The notes beneath the pieces are model-generated. The model ran no database searches and was not told the DNA's origin. It saw only the letters and a list, made by a program, of their open reading frames with translations. A stretch of 50,958 nucleotides of DNA from Deinococcus hopiensis KR-140. Lineage in GTDB: Bacteria; Deinococcota; Deinococci; Deinococcales; Deinococcaceae. The translations under genes were made by a program, and so were the position numbers. The DNA is taken from NCBI RefSeq assembly GCF_900176165.1, contig NZ_FWWU01000003.1, forward strand, positions 280,001 through 330,958. The letters are read 5' to 3'. Of the stretch, positions 1 through 9,156 are shown piece after piece; position 1 is the first letter of the stretch, and each line of letters opens with the position of its first letter.

Positions 1-2
1 TC

Positions 3-506
3 GGCTGCTCTGTCCCGGACATTCAGGGCACCTGGCGGGGGCTACTTACCCATACCCACCTTCCTCCAGGTGTGGTCAACCCCGGCCCGTTGATTGTTTT
101 TCTGGTGGTCCGCCAAAGTCCATTCGGACTCAAAGCGGCAGTACTGAGCATGGAGAGCCGTTCCCGCGTCCTGGCCGCGGCCTTTACCGAGGAACAGGGC
201 GCAGTCCACCTCGTGTACACCTACCGGAAGGTCTCCCTTTTCAGGGACCGGCGGCAGGCCCCGCCCTGTCTGGGTACGGCCGTCCTTACTTTGGACGGAA
301 CTGCACCCACGTCGCTGCAGGGCACCTACTCCAATCAGCACCTGATTCAGGGCGAATTGAAGTTCAATATGCATGCCCCCGAGTTGGCACGGAGTTACCG
401 GGAAGCGTTGGGACTCAGATACACCGTCAGGACTGCCCGGGGAAGACGGACCAAAAAGCGTCCTGTCAGTCTTCAACCTCTTTCGCCTACTCGAAGCCAG
501 GTCTAG
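3..506 (+). CDS. Cap15-like CBASS beta-barrel effector, C-terminal part (partial at left edge)
   Basis: The frame is open from the left edge to a TAG at 504-506, so the start and N-terminus lie outside the window. Reading from base 3 it gives VPDIQGTWRGLL, then a strand-rich segment (LIVFLVVRQSPFGLKAAVLS, HLVYTYRKV) and a closing LQGTYSNQHLIQGELKF. This G-x-W ... G-x-Y-(S/T) ... G-x-L pattern is that of the SMODS-associated 2TM beta-strand-rich effector family (Cap15), known in CBASS anti-phage defence to bind a cyclic nucleotide and disrupt the inner membrane. The two transmembrane helices expected upstream, and any CD-NTase gene, are not visible. The last 25 or so residues are basic and not family-like, so the C-terminus may be altered. 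The family call rests on pattern recognition only. Confidence 0.6.
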   Translation, partial: GCSVPDIQGTWRGLLTHTHLPPGVVNPGPLIVFLVVRQSPFGLKAAVLSMESRSRVLAAAFTEEQGAVHLVYTYRKVSLFRDRRQAPPCLGTAVLTLDGTAPTSLQGTYSNQHLIQGELKFNMHAPELARSYREALGLRYTVRTARGRRTKKRPVSLQPLSPTRSQV

Positions 507-644
507 GGGCGACCACAAAAGGGCGGGTAACCGGCTGTGGTCCCAAATCCACCCCAATCTCCGCCCAGTTTGCGCCCTTCCCGACGCACTCTTGCCATAC
601 GTTACGGTTCAGTACGCGAGGGGACGCCGTGAGGTGGGTGAGAG

Positions 645-1142
645 TTAACTGTTCAGTCGGGCGATCTGGAAGCCCTCTGGACGTCCAGCAGCAAGGTGCA
701 CTTTAAGGTGTTCAGCGGCGCTTATCGTCTCTCGGTGGCCCTGTGCCTGCGCGTCCAACACCACCTTCAGCAATTTCTTCCTCGCGTCGCGGTTCAACTT
801 CTTCGCGAACTGCTCTTCCTCGCAGAGGGCGAGCAGTTCATCCGGCGTGACCTCCTCGCTGAAGTCAAAGGCACAGTCCTTGAGCCCCAGCAGTCGGAGG
901 GTGCGTGGACCCAGGGTTGCGGCCCCAGTGGAGAGGGCCGCGCGGTGATGAGGGGTGTCGAAATACGCAAGGCTGGGCTCGCCCGTACCCCCGTTTTCTG
1001 CGGTCCCGACCTGCTGACCGTCCTTGTACAAGCTCGCCGTAAGGCCATCCGAGGTCTGAGGGCACTTCACGTTTTTCAGTGCATAGCCGCCTGGACCGAA
1101 CCCTGGGCTCGTGCTGGTGTCGGGAAGATTCGGCGTGAAGGA
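645..1142 (-). pseudogene. Truncated hypothetical protein
   Basis: A protein-like reading frame runs on the minus strand from a stop at 1143-1145 to its own stop at 645. The possible start is GTG at 1070, but the frame upstream of it (TSPGFGPGGYALKN) is protein-like too, and there is no ATG or ribosome binding site. It therefore looks like the C-terminal part of a gene whose beginning has been lost. The C-terminal 60 residues are rich in charged helices (EEVTPDELLALCEEEQFAKK, DARKKLLKVVLDAQ). I do not recognise the family. It is convergent with the Cap15-like gene. Confidence 0.4.
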
Positions 1143-1967
1143 TCAAGCATGCCGCAGATTCGGCCCGCGAGAAATTTCGTGGGCCAGGGGTAGGGTAACG
1201 GGTCGTTGACGCCTGATCGGGATCTCGACGGTGGCTTGAAGTTGTGCCTGTGTTCCGAGGTGGCCGTACGACGTGCCAGGTGCATGCGGAATAGGGTCTG
1301 CTGACGGCTTGTGACTTTATGCCGAACAGGTCTGAAGCATGCCAAGCAGGTCTGGTTGATGACCACCAGCCTTATGTGTACTGAGGCCCGCCCTTCATCC
1401 TCCCAATGCGCATTCGTAGCCTGTGCTCTACAGAGGAAGACATACACTGACCTCAATCCCTTTTTCTCACTTGTGCGTGCGCCTAACGAATGACACTACA
1501 AGCTGGATTTGTATCCATTGCCGGGAGCTCACTATCTGCCTCGCAGTCTTGGTTATTGCCCTGCTCAGCCGCACTGGTGTTTTGCCTGTGGGTGCGGCTC
1601 TACTCCTCAAGCTTATTGCCTTGCTGTTTCTGGGTAAGCTGCAAGGAGTAGGTGTCTCACACCTAGCCCAGTCGGCCAGCAGATTAGAGATTGTTGGCCT
1701 GTGATTCCTCAGCAACCTGGAACGCGCCTGCTCAGACCTGCTGAAGAGTTCCCTTCCGCCGGGACAGCGCCGGAGGGGCAACTTCTTTCCCGGCAACCCT
1801 AAGCGTTCCTTTCCCTTCGTTACGCGCTGCACCCCTCCGCTTGCACCAAACGGTTTTGTCACGGTCACACAGATGTGGTACCGCCCAGCTCGAGTTCAGA
1901 CGGCCCGCTCCCACCCTTTGCAGCCCCAGGGGCTGTATTCACCTTCGCCGACAGGTATGTTGCGGTC
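1143..1967. other. Gap with no supported gene
   Basis: No convincing gene. A plus-strand stretch near 1520-1680 would encode a very hydrophobic segment (CLAVLVIALLSRTGV, ALLLKLIALLFLGKL), but it lacks a good start and may be a relic of a membrane protein. Three imperfect copies of an ATGC..GAA.AGGTCTG motif lie at about 1284, 1319 and 1339. The stretch ends with the leaderless-type promoter of the histidine kinase. Confidence 0.5.
1956..1961 (+). promoter_or_regulatory. Leaderless -10 box (TATGTT) of the histidine kinase gene
   Basis: TATGTT ends 6 nt before ATG 1968, the spacing expected when transcription starts at or next to the start codon. It decides the start, because the longer frame from 1875 has no ribosome binding site. 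Confidence 0.45.
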
Positions 1968-4265
1968 ATGTCAGGCGCGTCCACTACGCTTCCCCCATCG
2001 CTGAGCGAGCGTCTGCTGAGCGCCATTGAAACGCTCAGCACCGCTCAGACGCCGGAGGAGGTGCTGGACGTGATCCTCAGTTCTGCCTTGGGCGCTCTGA
2101 ACGCCATCGCGGGCGCCGTTCTGCTTGTCGACTCCAGGGGAACGGGGTTGGAGGTCAAGCGGGTCCAGGGCCACGAGGAGAAGGCGCAGACCCTCTGGCA
2201 GGACGGTCCTCTGGACGGCCGTGTGCCCGCTGGAGACGCCCTCATGAGGCGGCAGCCCCTCTTCTTCGAACGTCGGGGAGCCCTGAACCAGGCCTATCCA
2301 GAACTCGAGGAGCGGACTGGCGGTGTGGCGGCCGTCGCCACCGCCGTCCTCCCCATGTTCCTCGATGACCGGCCGCTCGGGGCCCTGATCCTCGACTTTC
2401 GGGAGCCGCACGAATTTACCCTTCAGGAGGTGCGTTTCCTGCGTACCCTGACGGCCCAGGGTGCTGTGGCCCTCGGGCGTGCCCGACTTCAGCAGGACCT
2501 GGAGGCGCGCGTCGCGGCGCGGACCGCTGAGCTGGAGGAGCAGCGCGCCGCGCTCGACGCCTTCGTGGTCTACAAGGAGGCGGTGGGCCACGAGAGCGAC
2601 GTTCGTGCGCTCGCGGGGCAGGCGGTCAGGACTGTCCGCGCCAACCTCCCCCACGTCAGCGCCGCCTACTACGAACGGGAGGGCAATCTGTGGAAGGCGC
2701 AGGCGTGGTCCGAGGATATGGCCCCCGAAGTCGTCGCCGAGATCACGGCGGGTGTCGACGTCAGGACCCCGAATTACGCAGAGACGGTGCGGTCGGGCAC
2801 GCCCCTCTTCAAGGACGGCTGGGACGGTGCTGCTCAAGGCCTGTCTCGCACCGTGTCCCACGGGGCCACCGGCTTCCTGCCAACGGTGTACGGGGGCGAG
2901 ACGCGCGGTCTTTTTGCAGTGGAAACCCGTCACGCCCACTCCTGGACAGAACGCGAGCAGTCCCTGATCCGGGCGGTGGTCCGCGGACTGCACCTGACGC
3001 TGGAGCGGACCGAGCAGACCCGGCGCCTGGCCATTCAGAACGCAGAACTCGAAGCCCGGACGCAGGCGCTGGAAGGATTTGCGCACCTTACCCGTGACCT
3101 GACGGACCAGAGTGACCCCCGCGCCTTCGTCAAGCGGGCGCAGGAGGTCGTGCTGTCGCTGCTGCCCTCCGGCTACGCGCTGTACTACGGGCGGGACGGC
3201 GGACGCTGGCGCAACTGGGTGCAGACGGGGGACGTGGGGCATTCCGGTCTGCAGGCCTTTATCGATGCTGGACCGCTCGTCGGTGAAACCCCGACCGTCG
3301 ATATTCCGTGGACCACCGGGCAGCCCTTTTTCCAGGACACCTACGCGCAGGGCAGTGATACGCCGGCCGAAATGGTGCAGCACGTCAACGCGGCGGCGGC
3401 CCTCCCCGTCTCACGGCGTGGAGAGGTGATGGGCGTGTTCATCGCCGTCCTCTTCGAGAAGCGGGCCTGGAGCCGGACGGACCGGGTCGTTCTGGAAACT
3501 GTGGTGGGCAGCCTGGGACTCGCGCTGGAACGGGCCGAGAGCGTCGCGCTGCTGGAACGCCGCAACCAGGAGCTGGCGCGGAGCAACGCGGAGCTGGAGC
3601 AGTTCGCGTACGTTGCCTCCCATGACCTGCAGGCGCCGATTCGGGCCATGACCAGCTTCGCAGGCCTCCTGGAGCGCCGCTACAGCGACCGACTCGACGG
3701 ACGCGGGCAGGCTTATCTGCAACATATCGTCGACGGCGGGGAGCACATGAAGCGGCTGGTGGATGATCTCCTGACGTTTTCCCGTGTGCATACCCAGCAG
3801 CGTCCCCTGCTGCCAACCGAAGTGGACGCTGTGTTCGACGCGGTGGTTCGCCGCCTGGAAGCGGAGGTGGACGGAGCGAGGGTTACGCGGAGCAGGCTGC
3901 CGGTGGTCCTGGCCGACGCCCAGCAGCTCGACCAGCTCCTGCAGAACCTGATCTCGAACGGCTTGAAGTACCGTCGGGAGGGCGTGACGCCGGAGGTCCA
4001 CGTTAGGGCGGAACGTGACGGGGAGCTGTGGCGCTTCGCCGTGCGGGACAATGGGATTGGCATCGAGCCGCAGTACTTCGAGCGCATTTTCGTGATCTTT
4101 CAGCGCTTGCACGGCCGGGAGGAGTATGAGGGAACGGGCATCGGGCTGGCCGTCTGCAAGAAGATCGTGGAGCGGCACGGCGGGCAGATCTGGATGGAAA
4201 GCACGCCTGGAGAGGGAACCACCTGTTACTTCACCCTGCAGCCGGACGGAAACTTTCAGCAGTAA
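1968..4265 (+). CDS. Multi-GAF sensor histidine kinase
   Basis: A soluble sensor kinase of 765 residues. I see three GAF-like domains at about residues 10-175, 200-355 and 380-535, joined by helical linkers. They are followed by a DHp domain with the phospho-accepting His in YVASHDLQAPIRAM (about residue 556) and a HATPase domain with an N-box (NLISNGLKY), DNGIGIEP, and GTGIGLAVCKKIVERHGG. There is no transmembrane segment, so it should sense a cytoplasmic signal. This kinase core is of the phytochrome-kinase-like type common in Deinococcus, but there is no PAS-GAF-PHY layout and no obvious bilin cysteine. The start at ATG 1968 is preferred over 1875 because of the -10 box at 1956. There is no regulator gene next to it. 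The single-domain response regulator at the far right edge is of a compatible type, but any pairing is speculative. Confidence 0.85.
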   Translation: MSGASTTLPPSLSERLLSAIETLSTAQTPEEVLDVILSSALGALNAIAGAVLLVDSRGTGLEVKRVQGHEEKAQTLWQDGPLDGRVPAGDALMRRQPLFFERRGALNQAYPELEERTGGVAAVATAVLPMFLDDRPLGALILDFREPHEFTLQEVRFLRTLTAQGAVALGRARLQQDLEARVAARTAELEEQRAALDAFVVYKEAVGHESDVRALAGQAVRTVRANLPHVSAAYYEREGNLWKAQAWSEDMAPEVVAEITAGVDVRTPNYAETVRSGTPLFKDGWDGAAQGLSRTVSHGATGFLPTVYGGETRGLFAVETRHAHSWTEREQSLIRAVVRGLHLTLERTEQTRRLAIQNAELEARTQALEGFAHLTRDLTDQSDPRAFVKRAQEVVLSLLPSGYALYYGRDGGRWRNWVQTGDVGHSGLQAFIDAGPLVGETPTVDIPWTTGQPFFQDTYAQGSDTPAEMVQHVNAAAALPVSRRGEVMGVFIAVLFEKRAWSRTDRVVLETVVGSLGLALERAESVALLERRNQELARSNAELEQFAYVASHDLQAPIRAMTSFAGLLERRYSDRLDGRGQAYLQHIVDGGEHMKRLVDDLLTFSRVHTQQRPLLPTEVDAVFDAVVRRLEAEVDGARVTRSRLPVVLADAQQLDQLLQNLISNGLKYRREGVTPEVHVRAERDGELWRFAVRDNGIGIEPQYFERIFVIFQRLHGREEYEGTGIGLAVCKKIVERHGGQIWMESTPGEGTTCYFTLQPDGNFQQ

Positions 4266-4658
4266 TCACGACGGCAGCCGAGGTGGTCCTCGCCGTGCAG
4301 GCGTGGTGGAGAAGCCGGCCGACGGGCCGTATACGCCGTTCGGCCGCCCGCACCGCAGCGCGCAGCCTTCCAGAGCCAGTGGAGCGGTTGATCCGCGGCC
4401 AGTTCCCGGGACTCAAACCCCTCAGGGTGTGGAGAGGCGCGGCCCGCGCAGGTGGGGTGACTGGAGGTGAAGTCTGCGGCACGGCCAGGGAGAGCCGGAC
4501 CCCACATATGACGGACGCAGCTTCTTCCGACGGCGCCTTACCCGCACCCAAACCATTCAGGATGAAGCGGACCGTCTTGGCCCGCCCCTGATGTCGGCCG
4601 ATGCCCGTGGTTTCGGCCGAGCGGCAGAACACGGGCGTCCACTCTTGAGGGCTCCTTC

Positions 4659-4684
4659 GCCAGCAGCCTGACCAGGCTGCTGGC
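4659..4684. repeat. Perfect 11-bp hairpin, 4-nt loop
   Basis: The arms GCCAGCAGCCT and AGGCTGCTGGC pair perfectly around GACC. There is no T tract on either side, so it is not a typical intrinsic terminator. Confidence 0.6.
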
Positions 4685-4709
4685 CCGGAAGGCTCACCAG
4701 CGCGAAGGC

Positions 4710-4757
4710 GCGGAGTAGGCAGGCACTTGTAGGAAGCAGGCCATCGGCCTACTCCGC
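4710..4757. repeat. Perfect 11-bp inverted repeat
   Basis: GCGGAGTAGGC at 4710-4720 is repeated inverted as GCCTACTCCGC at 4747-4757 with a 26-nt spacer. It follows the hairpin at 4659-4684 by 25 nt. Its function is unknown. Confidence 0.6.
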
Positions 4758-5545
4758 AGCGCCGATCGCTGATTGCGGGCGGTTTCGGTTTGATTTACGG
4801 CCTAACCTTTTTTTACACGCGGGCCAAACTCGATCTTCGCTCCCGGCACACGGCGCTGGGCCTGCTGTTGATCGCCGTGACGATGCCCTGGCTGAGCCTA
4901 CTGGCCGGCACGCTGCACCTGCCAGTGCGCGTCCTCAGCGCCTCGCTGGCGGTGCTCCCGGCGCTTGCTGGGAGACCCGGACCCGGGAAACCCGCTGGGC
5001 ACACTGCCTGACGGCCTTGAGAACGCCCGACCCCGAGCGCCGCCGGTTCCCGGTCCTCGCCTGCACCCAGAGGGCCGGGGCACGCTCAGACCGGTGGAGC
5101 GCGCGGAACCTCCGGGGCAGCGGCGGCGCTCCCACGGAAGGGTCCTGGCAGATGCCCCCCGAACCATTTTCGTCCTGTCTGGATGGGATTTGGAGGAAGA
5201 GGCTGGCGGACCGGGTTCCACCCCACCGAATGATCAGGACGCCTACCTCCGCGCTTACAAAGTGATTCAAGCCGAGTAGAACGGTTGGGAGAAAAACGGG
5301 CGCTGGAAGCGGTCCATCTCCGGCCACTCCTTACCTACTCGCGTTCCAGAGGAACTGTACAAGCTCGGATTTGGTACCCCGTGTGCACCCGGGGAAAACT
5401 TTCCGACGACCGTTACATGGTGCGGCCTTTTTCAAAGCCACTTCGCGACTTGCGGCGCGCCGCCTGTGCCCCGCGGCAAGGGCACAGGCACAAACGTTGC
5501 GGGCGGCCACAGAGCAAACAGAACGGTTCGGGTGAGGTAGATACG

Positions 5546-5551
5546 CATAAT
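5546..5551 (+). promoter_or_regulatory. -10 box (CATAAT) before the MpaB-family gene
   Basis: CATAAT matches the -10 consensus at five of six positions and ends 8 nt before ATG 5560, so the transcript would be leaderless or nearly so. No good -35 is seen at the usual distance. Confidence 0.4.
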
Positions 5552-5559
5552 GAGGCAGC

Positions 5560-6786
5560 ATGAGCGCAACCATGAGGCCGAACCCTCCGTCCAGTTTGGT
5601 CCTTCTCGCCGCGGCCCGCGAGCGGTTCGGAAACGCAGGCGTGGACCTGCTGGTCCGGATGATCGAGCTCGGTGACCCCGTGGCTGACGAAGCGGACGCT
5701 GAACTGCGCGGTCAAGGGGAAGGCGCACGCCGTCAACTTCGCGCGGGACTGCGCCACGGCCGCCGGTTCGTCAGTAAGGACCTGCCCGCCGTGCACGCGC
5801 TGCTCAGCGAGACCGAGCGGGTGCCTGAATGGGTGGACCGCGCAGCGCTCGTGCGGGGTTCAGAAGCCTACCTCGCCATCGGCAACGTGTGGATCATGCT
5901 CTCGCTCGGGCCAGGGTCCTTGACGCACACCTACAGTTCGCCGTCCATCGCCCGGGTTCTGACCCGGACGGAAAACCTGACCGGAATGGCCCGGCGCCGC
6001 ATTGTGGAAACGGGCATGTGGAACATCACCTCGGTTCTGCCGGGTGGGCTCCTGTTGGGCAGTGAAGGGTACGTGCACAACGTGCAAGTCCGGCTCCTGC
6101 ATGCCCGCGTGCGCGCCCGTCTCTGGCAGCAGAACTGGGACCCCCGCGAAAGTGGGGGCCCCATCAATCAGTTGGAGATGGCCCGCACCTGGCTCGACTT
6201 CACCTTTGTGCCTTTTCATGCGCTGCAGACCTTTGGCATCACCTTCTCTGAATCGGAACTCGCCGACCTCTACCACTTCTGGCGGTACGTGGCGCACCTG
6301 TTGGGCGTCCACCCGGACCTGTACGCTGGCGTAACCAGCCAGGCAAAGGCTGCCGACCTGCTGGGCCTGATCAGCGCGACGGAACAACCCCCAGGTGAAG
6401 ACGCTCGGGCGCTGACCCAGGCGATGCTCGTGGCGGTTGCGGATCTCCTGGGGCCGAGCGTCCCGACGTCACCGCCGCTCACGCTGGACCTGGTGCATGC
6501 TGTCGCCCGCCGCCTCCATGGGGACGTTATGGCAGACACATTGGGTATCCGAAAACCGCTCGTGCGTCACGTCCTGGGGCTGATCACGCTGGCCAATCGG
6601 TTGCGGCGCTGGCGAGAACGGATTCAGCCGGGCGCGCGTGCTCAGACCATTGAGAAGACCACCACGACCTTCGAAGGGCAGCTGGCCAGCCTGCGGGGTG
6701 AGACAACCTACCAGAGGAATGCGGAACAAGCGCCCGTTGCAGGCTGGCCGAAAGCCGTGGAACCCGCCAATGAAAAAGTGCCCTGA
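5560..6786 (+). CDS. Oxygenase MpaB family protein (DUF2236)
   Basis: A protein of 408 residues matching the MpaB / rubber-oxygenase (latex-clearing-protein) family: all-helical haem b proteins, some of which cleave C=C bonds with O2. Family-type segments are SEAYLAIGNVWIMLSLGPGS, the central VHNVQVRLLHARVRARLW carrying a His-x3-Arg (a likely haem region), LDFTFVPFHALQTFGITFSE, and the closing FWRYVAHLLGVHPDLY. There is no signal peptide. ATG 5560 is chosen over ATG 5572 because a GAGG lies 4 nt upstream and the -10 box is close. The substrate cannot be read from the sequence. It converges on the CoA-transferase genes with a hairpin between them. Confidence 0.8.
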   Translation: MSATMRPNPPSSLVLLAAARERFGNAGVDLLVRMIELGDPVADEADAELRGQGEGARRQLRAGLRHGRRFVSKDLPAVHALLSETERVPEWVDRAALVRGSEAYLAIGNVWIMLSLGPGSLTHTYSSPSIARVLTRTENLTGMARRRIVETGMWNITSVLPGGLLLGSEGYVHNVQVRLLHARVRARLWQQNWDPRESGGPINQLEMARTWLDFTFVPFHALQTFGITFSESELADLYHFWRYVAHLLGVHPDLYAGVTSQAKAADLLGLISATEQPPGEDARALTQAMLVAVADLLGPSVPTSPPLTLDLVHAVARRLHGDVMADTLGIRKPLVRHVLGLITLANRLRRWRERIQPGARAQTIEKTTTTFEGQLASLRGETTYQRNAEQAPVAGWPKAVEPANEKVP

Positions 6787-6893
6787 CGCATACCCGACAA
6801 TGTGGTCTGAACCGCCGCACCTTAGCGCATGTGTCCAAGTGCGGAGTTCTTTTTGACCGACCCCGGCGACCGAACTTGAATGGGCACGGGGGA

Positions 6894-6936
6894 GAATGGC
6901 GCCGTGAGGAGTGCCCTTCCACGCGCGGCGCCATTC
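6894..6936. terminator. Inverted repeat between convergent genes
   Basis: GAATGGCGCCG and CGGCGCCATTC form a perfect 11-bp stem with a 21-nt loop, midway between the ends of the MpaB-family gene and the CoA-transferase operon. It lacks a T tract, so the role as a bidirectional terminator is inferred from position. Confidence 0.45.
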
Positions 6937-6966
6937 GGACAAATACTTTAAGGTGCGAAAACCGGG

Positions 6967-7595
6967 TCAGGGGTGAATCTGGGCGCCGGTTTTGGCTTGG
7001 AGTTCCTGAAGGGAGACGCCTGGGGCGAGTTCGACGAGTTGGAGCCCTTCTGGGGTCACGTCCAGCACGGCGAGGTCGGTGATGATGCGGTCCACCACGC
7101 CCTTGCCCGTGAGGGGCAGCGAACACGCGCGCAAAATCTTGTGCGCCTCCCCTTTGGCGACGTGCTCCATCAGCACCACCACACGCTGCACCCCCGCCAC
7201 GAGGTCCATCGCCCCGCCCATCCCCTTGACCATCTTCCCCGGAATCATCCAGTTTGCCAGGTCTCCCCCCTCACTGACCTGCATGGCCCCCAGAATCGCC
7301 AGATTCACGTGGCCTCCCCGGATCATGGCAAAGGAGTCGGCGCTGGAAAAAAGCTCGCGCCGGGCAGGGCCGTTACCGTCTGTTTTCCCGCGTTGATCAG
7401 GTCCGGGTCCACCTCCTCCTCGGTGGGAAAAGGACCGATGCCCAGCAGTCCGTTTTCGGACTGCAACCAGACGTTGACCCCCTCGGGAATGTGGTTGGCC
7501 ACCAGCGTGGGCAGACCGATTCCGAGGTTCACGTAATAGCCGTCTCCCAGTTCCTGGGCGGCGCGGGCCGCCATCTCTTCCCTTGTCCAGGGCAT
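6967..7595 (-). pseudogene. scoB: 3-oxoacid CoA-transferase subunit B, frameshifted at an A6 run
   Basis: It would transfer CoA from succinyl-CoA to a 3-oxoacid together with subunit A. The first part (from ATG 7595) runs MPWTREEMAARAAQELGDGY, NLGIGLPTLVANHIPEGV and WLQSENGLLGIGPFP, which holds the catalytic Glu of SENG. At the run of six A (7347-7352, T6 in the mRNA) the frame changes. One more base restores GASFFSSADSFAMIRGGH and the remaining half (NLAILGAMQVSEGGDLANWM, IPGKMVKGMGGAMDLV), for about 209 residues, the normal family length. As written the gene makes only an 89-residue fragment. A sequencing slip is as likely as true inactivation, because no other damage is seen. AGAGGAGG precedes the ATG, and the start follows the subunit A stop by 1 nt. 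Confidence 0.85.
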
Positions 7596-7596
7596 T

Positions 7597-8330
<734 letters not shown>

Positions 8331-8427
8331 ACGCCCTCCTGATTTTCGTCTGGCCGCCGCCGCTGCACCTCACGCCGCCCATCTCCAGACGGGGAGGAAC
8401 TTCCGACCCGTTCCGGTCCAGGGCAGA

Positions 8428-9156
8428 TCACCGTGAGCCGTGCTCTCCCAGTGAAGCGAGGAAGGCTTCCAGGCGACGACGAAAATTTACGGAGTCTTCC
8501 TGGGGAAAGCCGTGCCCGACGTGTTCCAGGAGGACGGCTTCCGTTTCCAGCGCAGCGGCCTGAGCGCGGACCAGCTCTGGCGTGATCAACGTATCGAGCA
8601 GCCCGCCCAGCACCAGGGCTGGAACACCCCTCAGGCGGGACACGTCCACCCGCCACGCCGCCAGGGCCCTGGCATTGCCCGCGTAGTGGGAGGCGGCCAT
8701 CCGACCACCATCGTCGACCAGTTGATCGAAATTGGCTGGACGCCCGGAGGGAAAGAGGGCACCCAGGCTGAGTTCCCGCAGCCCCCGGTTCGTTCGCAGC
8801 AGTTCGAGCACCGGGTAGTTTTCCTCGGGCGTGACCAGACCGCCGGGAGGAGCGCTGGCCGCGAGGACCAGGCCGGACACCGCCTGTGGGTCGCGGGACG
8901 CCACTTCGAGCGCCACCGCGCCTCCCAGGCTGTGACCCAGCAGGACCGGGCGCTCCACTCCCTGGCCCCGCAGCCAGCGGGACAGCCAGTCGCCGTAAGC
9001 GGCGATGCTCACCTCACCTGGAGGCGGCGTGCCCGCGAAGCCGGGAAGGTCAGGTGCCAGGACGCGCCACCCGGTGGGGGGATGGGCGGCCAATGCGGTC
9101 CACCAGGCAGAGGAGGCGAAGTTGCCGTGAAGGGCCACGAGCGTCCGCTCAGGCAT
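8428..9156 (-). CDS. Alpha/beta hydrolase
   Basis: A hydrolase of 242 residues with the alpha/beta fold. It shows an oxyanion segment (LVALHGNFASSAWW), the nucleophile elbow GHSLGG, an acid in GGLLDTLITPE and a His in EHVGHGFPQE, so the catalytic triad is complete. The start at ATG 9156 is chosen because it overlaps the stop of the upstream MetX-like gene (ATGCCTGA) and because the longer frame to 9243 reads through that gene with non-protein-like sequence. It sits between a MetX-like acyltransferase and a CoA-transferase, which hints at ester or lactone hydrolysis in the same pathway, for example an enol-lactone or acyl ester. The substrate is not known. Confidence 0.85.
   Translation of the reverse strand: MPERTLVALHGNFASSAWWTALAAHPPTGWRVLAPDLPGFAGTPPPGEVSIAAYGDWLSRWLRGQGVERPVLLGHSLGGAVALEVASRDPQAVSGLVLAASAPPGGLVTPEENYPVLELLRTNRGLRELSLGALFPSGRPANFDQLVDDGGRMAASHYAGNARALAAWRVDVSRLRGVPALVLGGLLDTLITPELVRAQAAALETEAVLLEHVGHGFPQEDSVNFRRRLEAFLASLGEHGSR

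Larger units (their letters stand above)
4266..5559. other. Gene-poor region with hairpins and a possible membrane-protein relic
   Basis: No supported gene in 1.3 kb. Bases 4790-4990 (plus) could encode a membrane-like segment (TALGLLLIAVTMPWLSLLAG) with no start signal and a quick loss of protein character. A further plus-strand frame ends near 5279 with DLEEEAGGPGSTPPNDQDAY. Both may be decayed coding sequence. Two strong inverted repeats (4659-4684, 4710-4757) are listed separately. Confidence 0.5.

Noticed and set aside
42..557. Long minus-strand open frame opposite the Cap15-like gene
   Set aside because: Its translation lacks protein character and it mirrors the plus-strand frame that matches a family pattern.
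1284..1357. CRISPR-like array
   Set aside because: The repeats are short, imperfect and unevenly spaced, and no cas gene is present.
4659..4757. Ends of an insertion sequence
   Set aside because: The two inverted repeats have different sequences and enclose no transposase.
4790..5011. Possible small membrane protein
   Set aside because: No ribosome binding site, no conserved pattern and a non-protein-like C-terminus; kept only as a possible relic.
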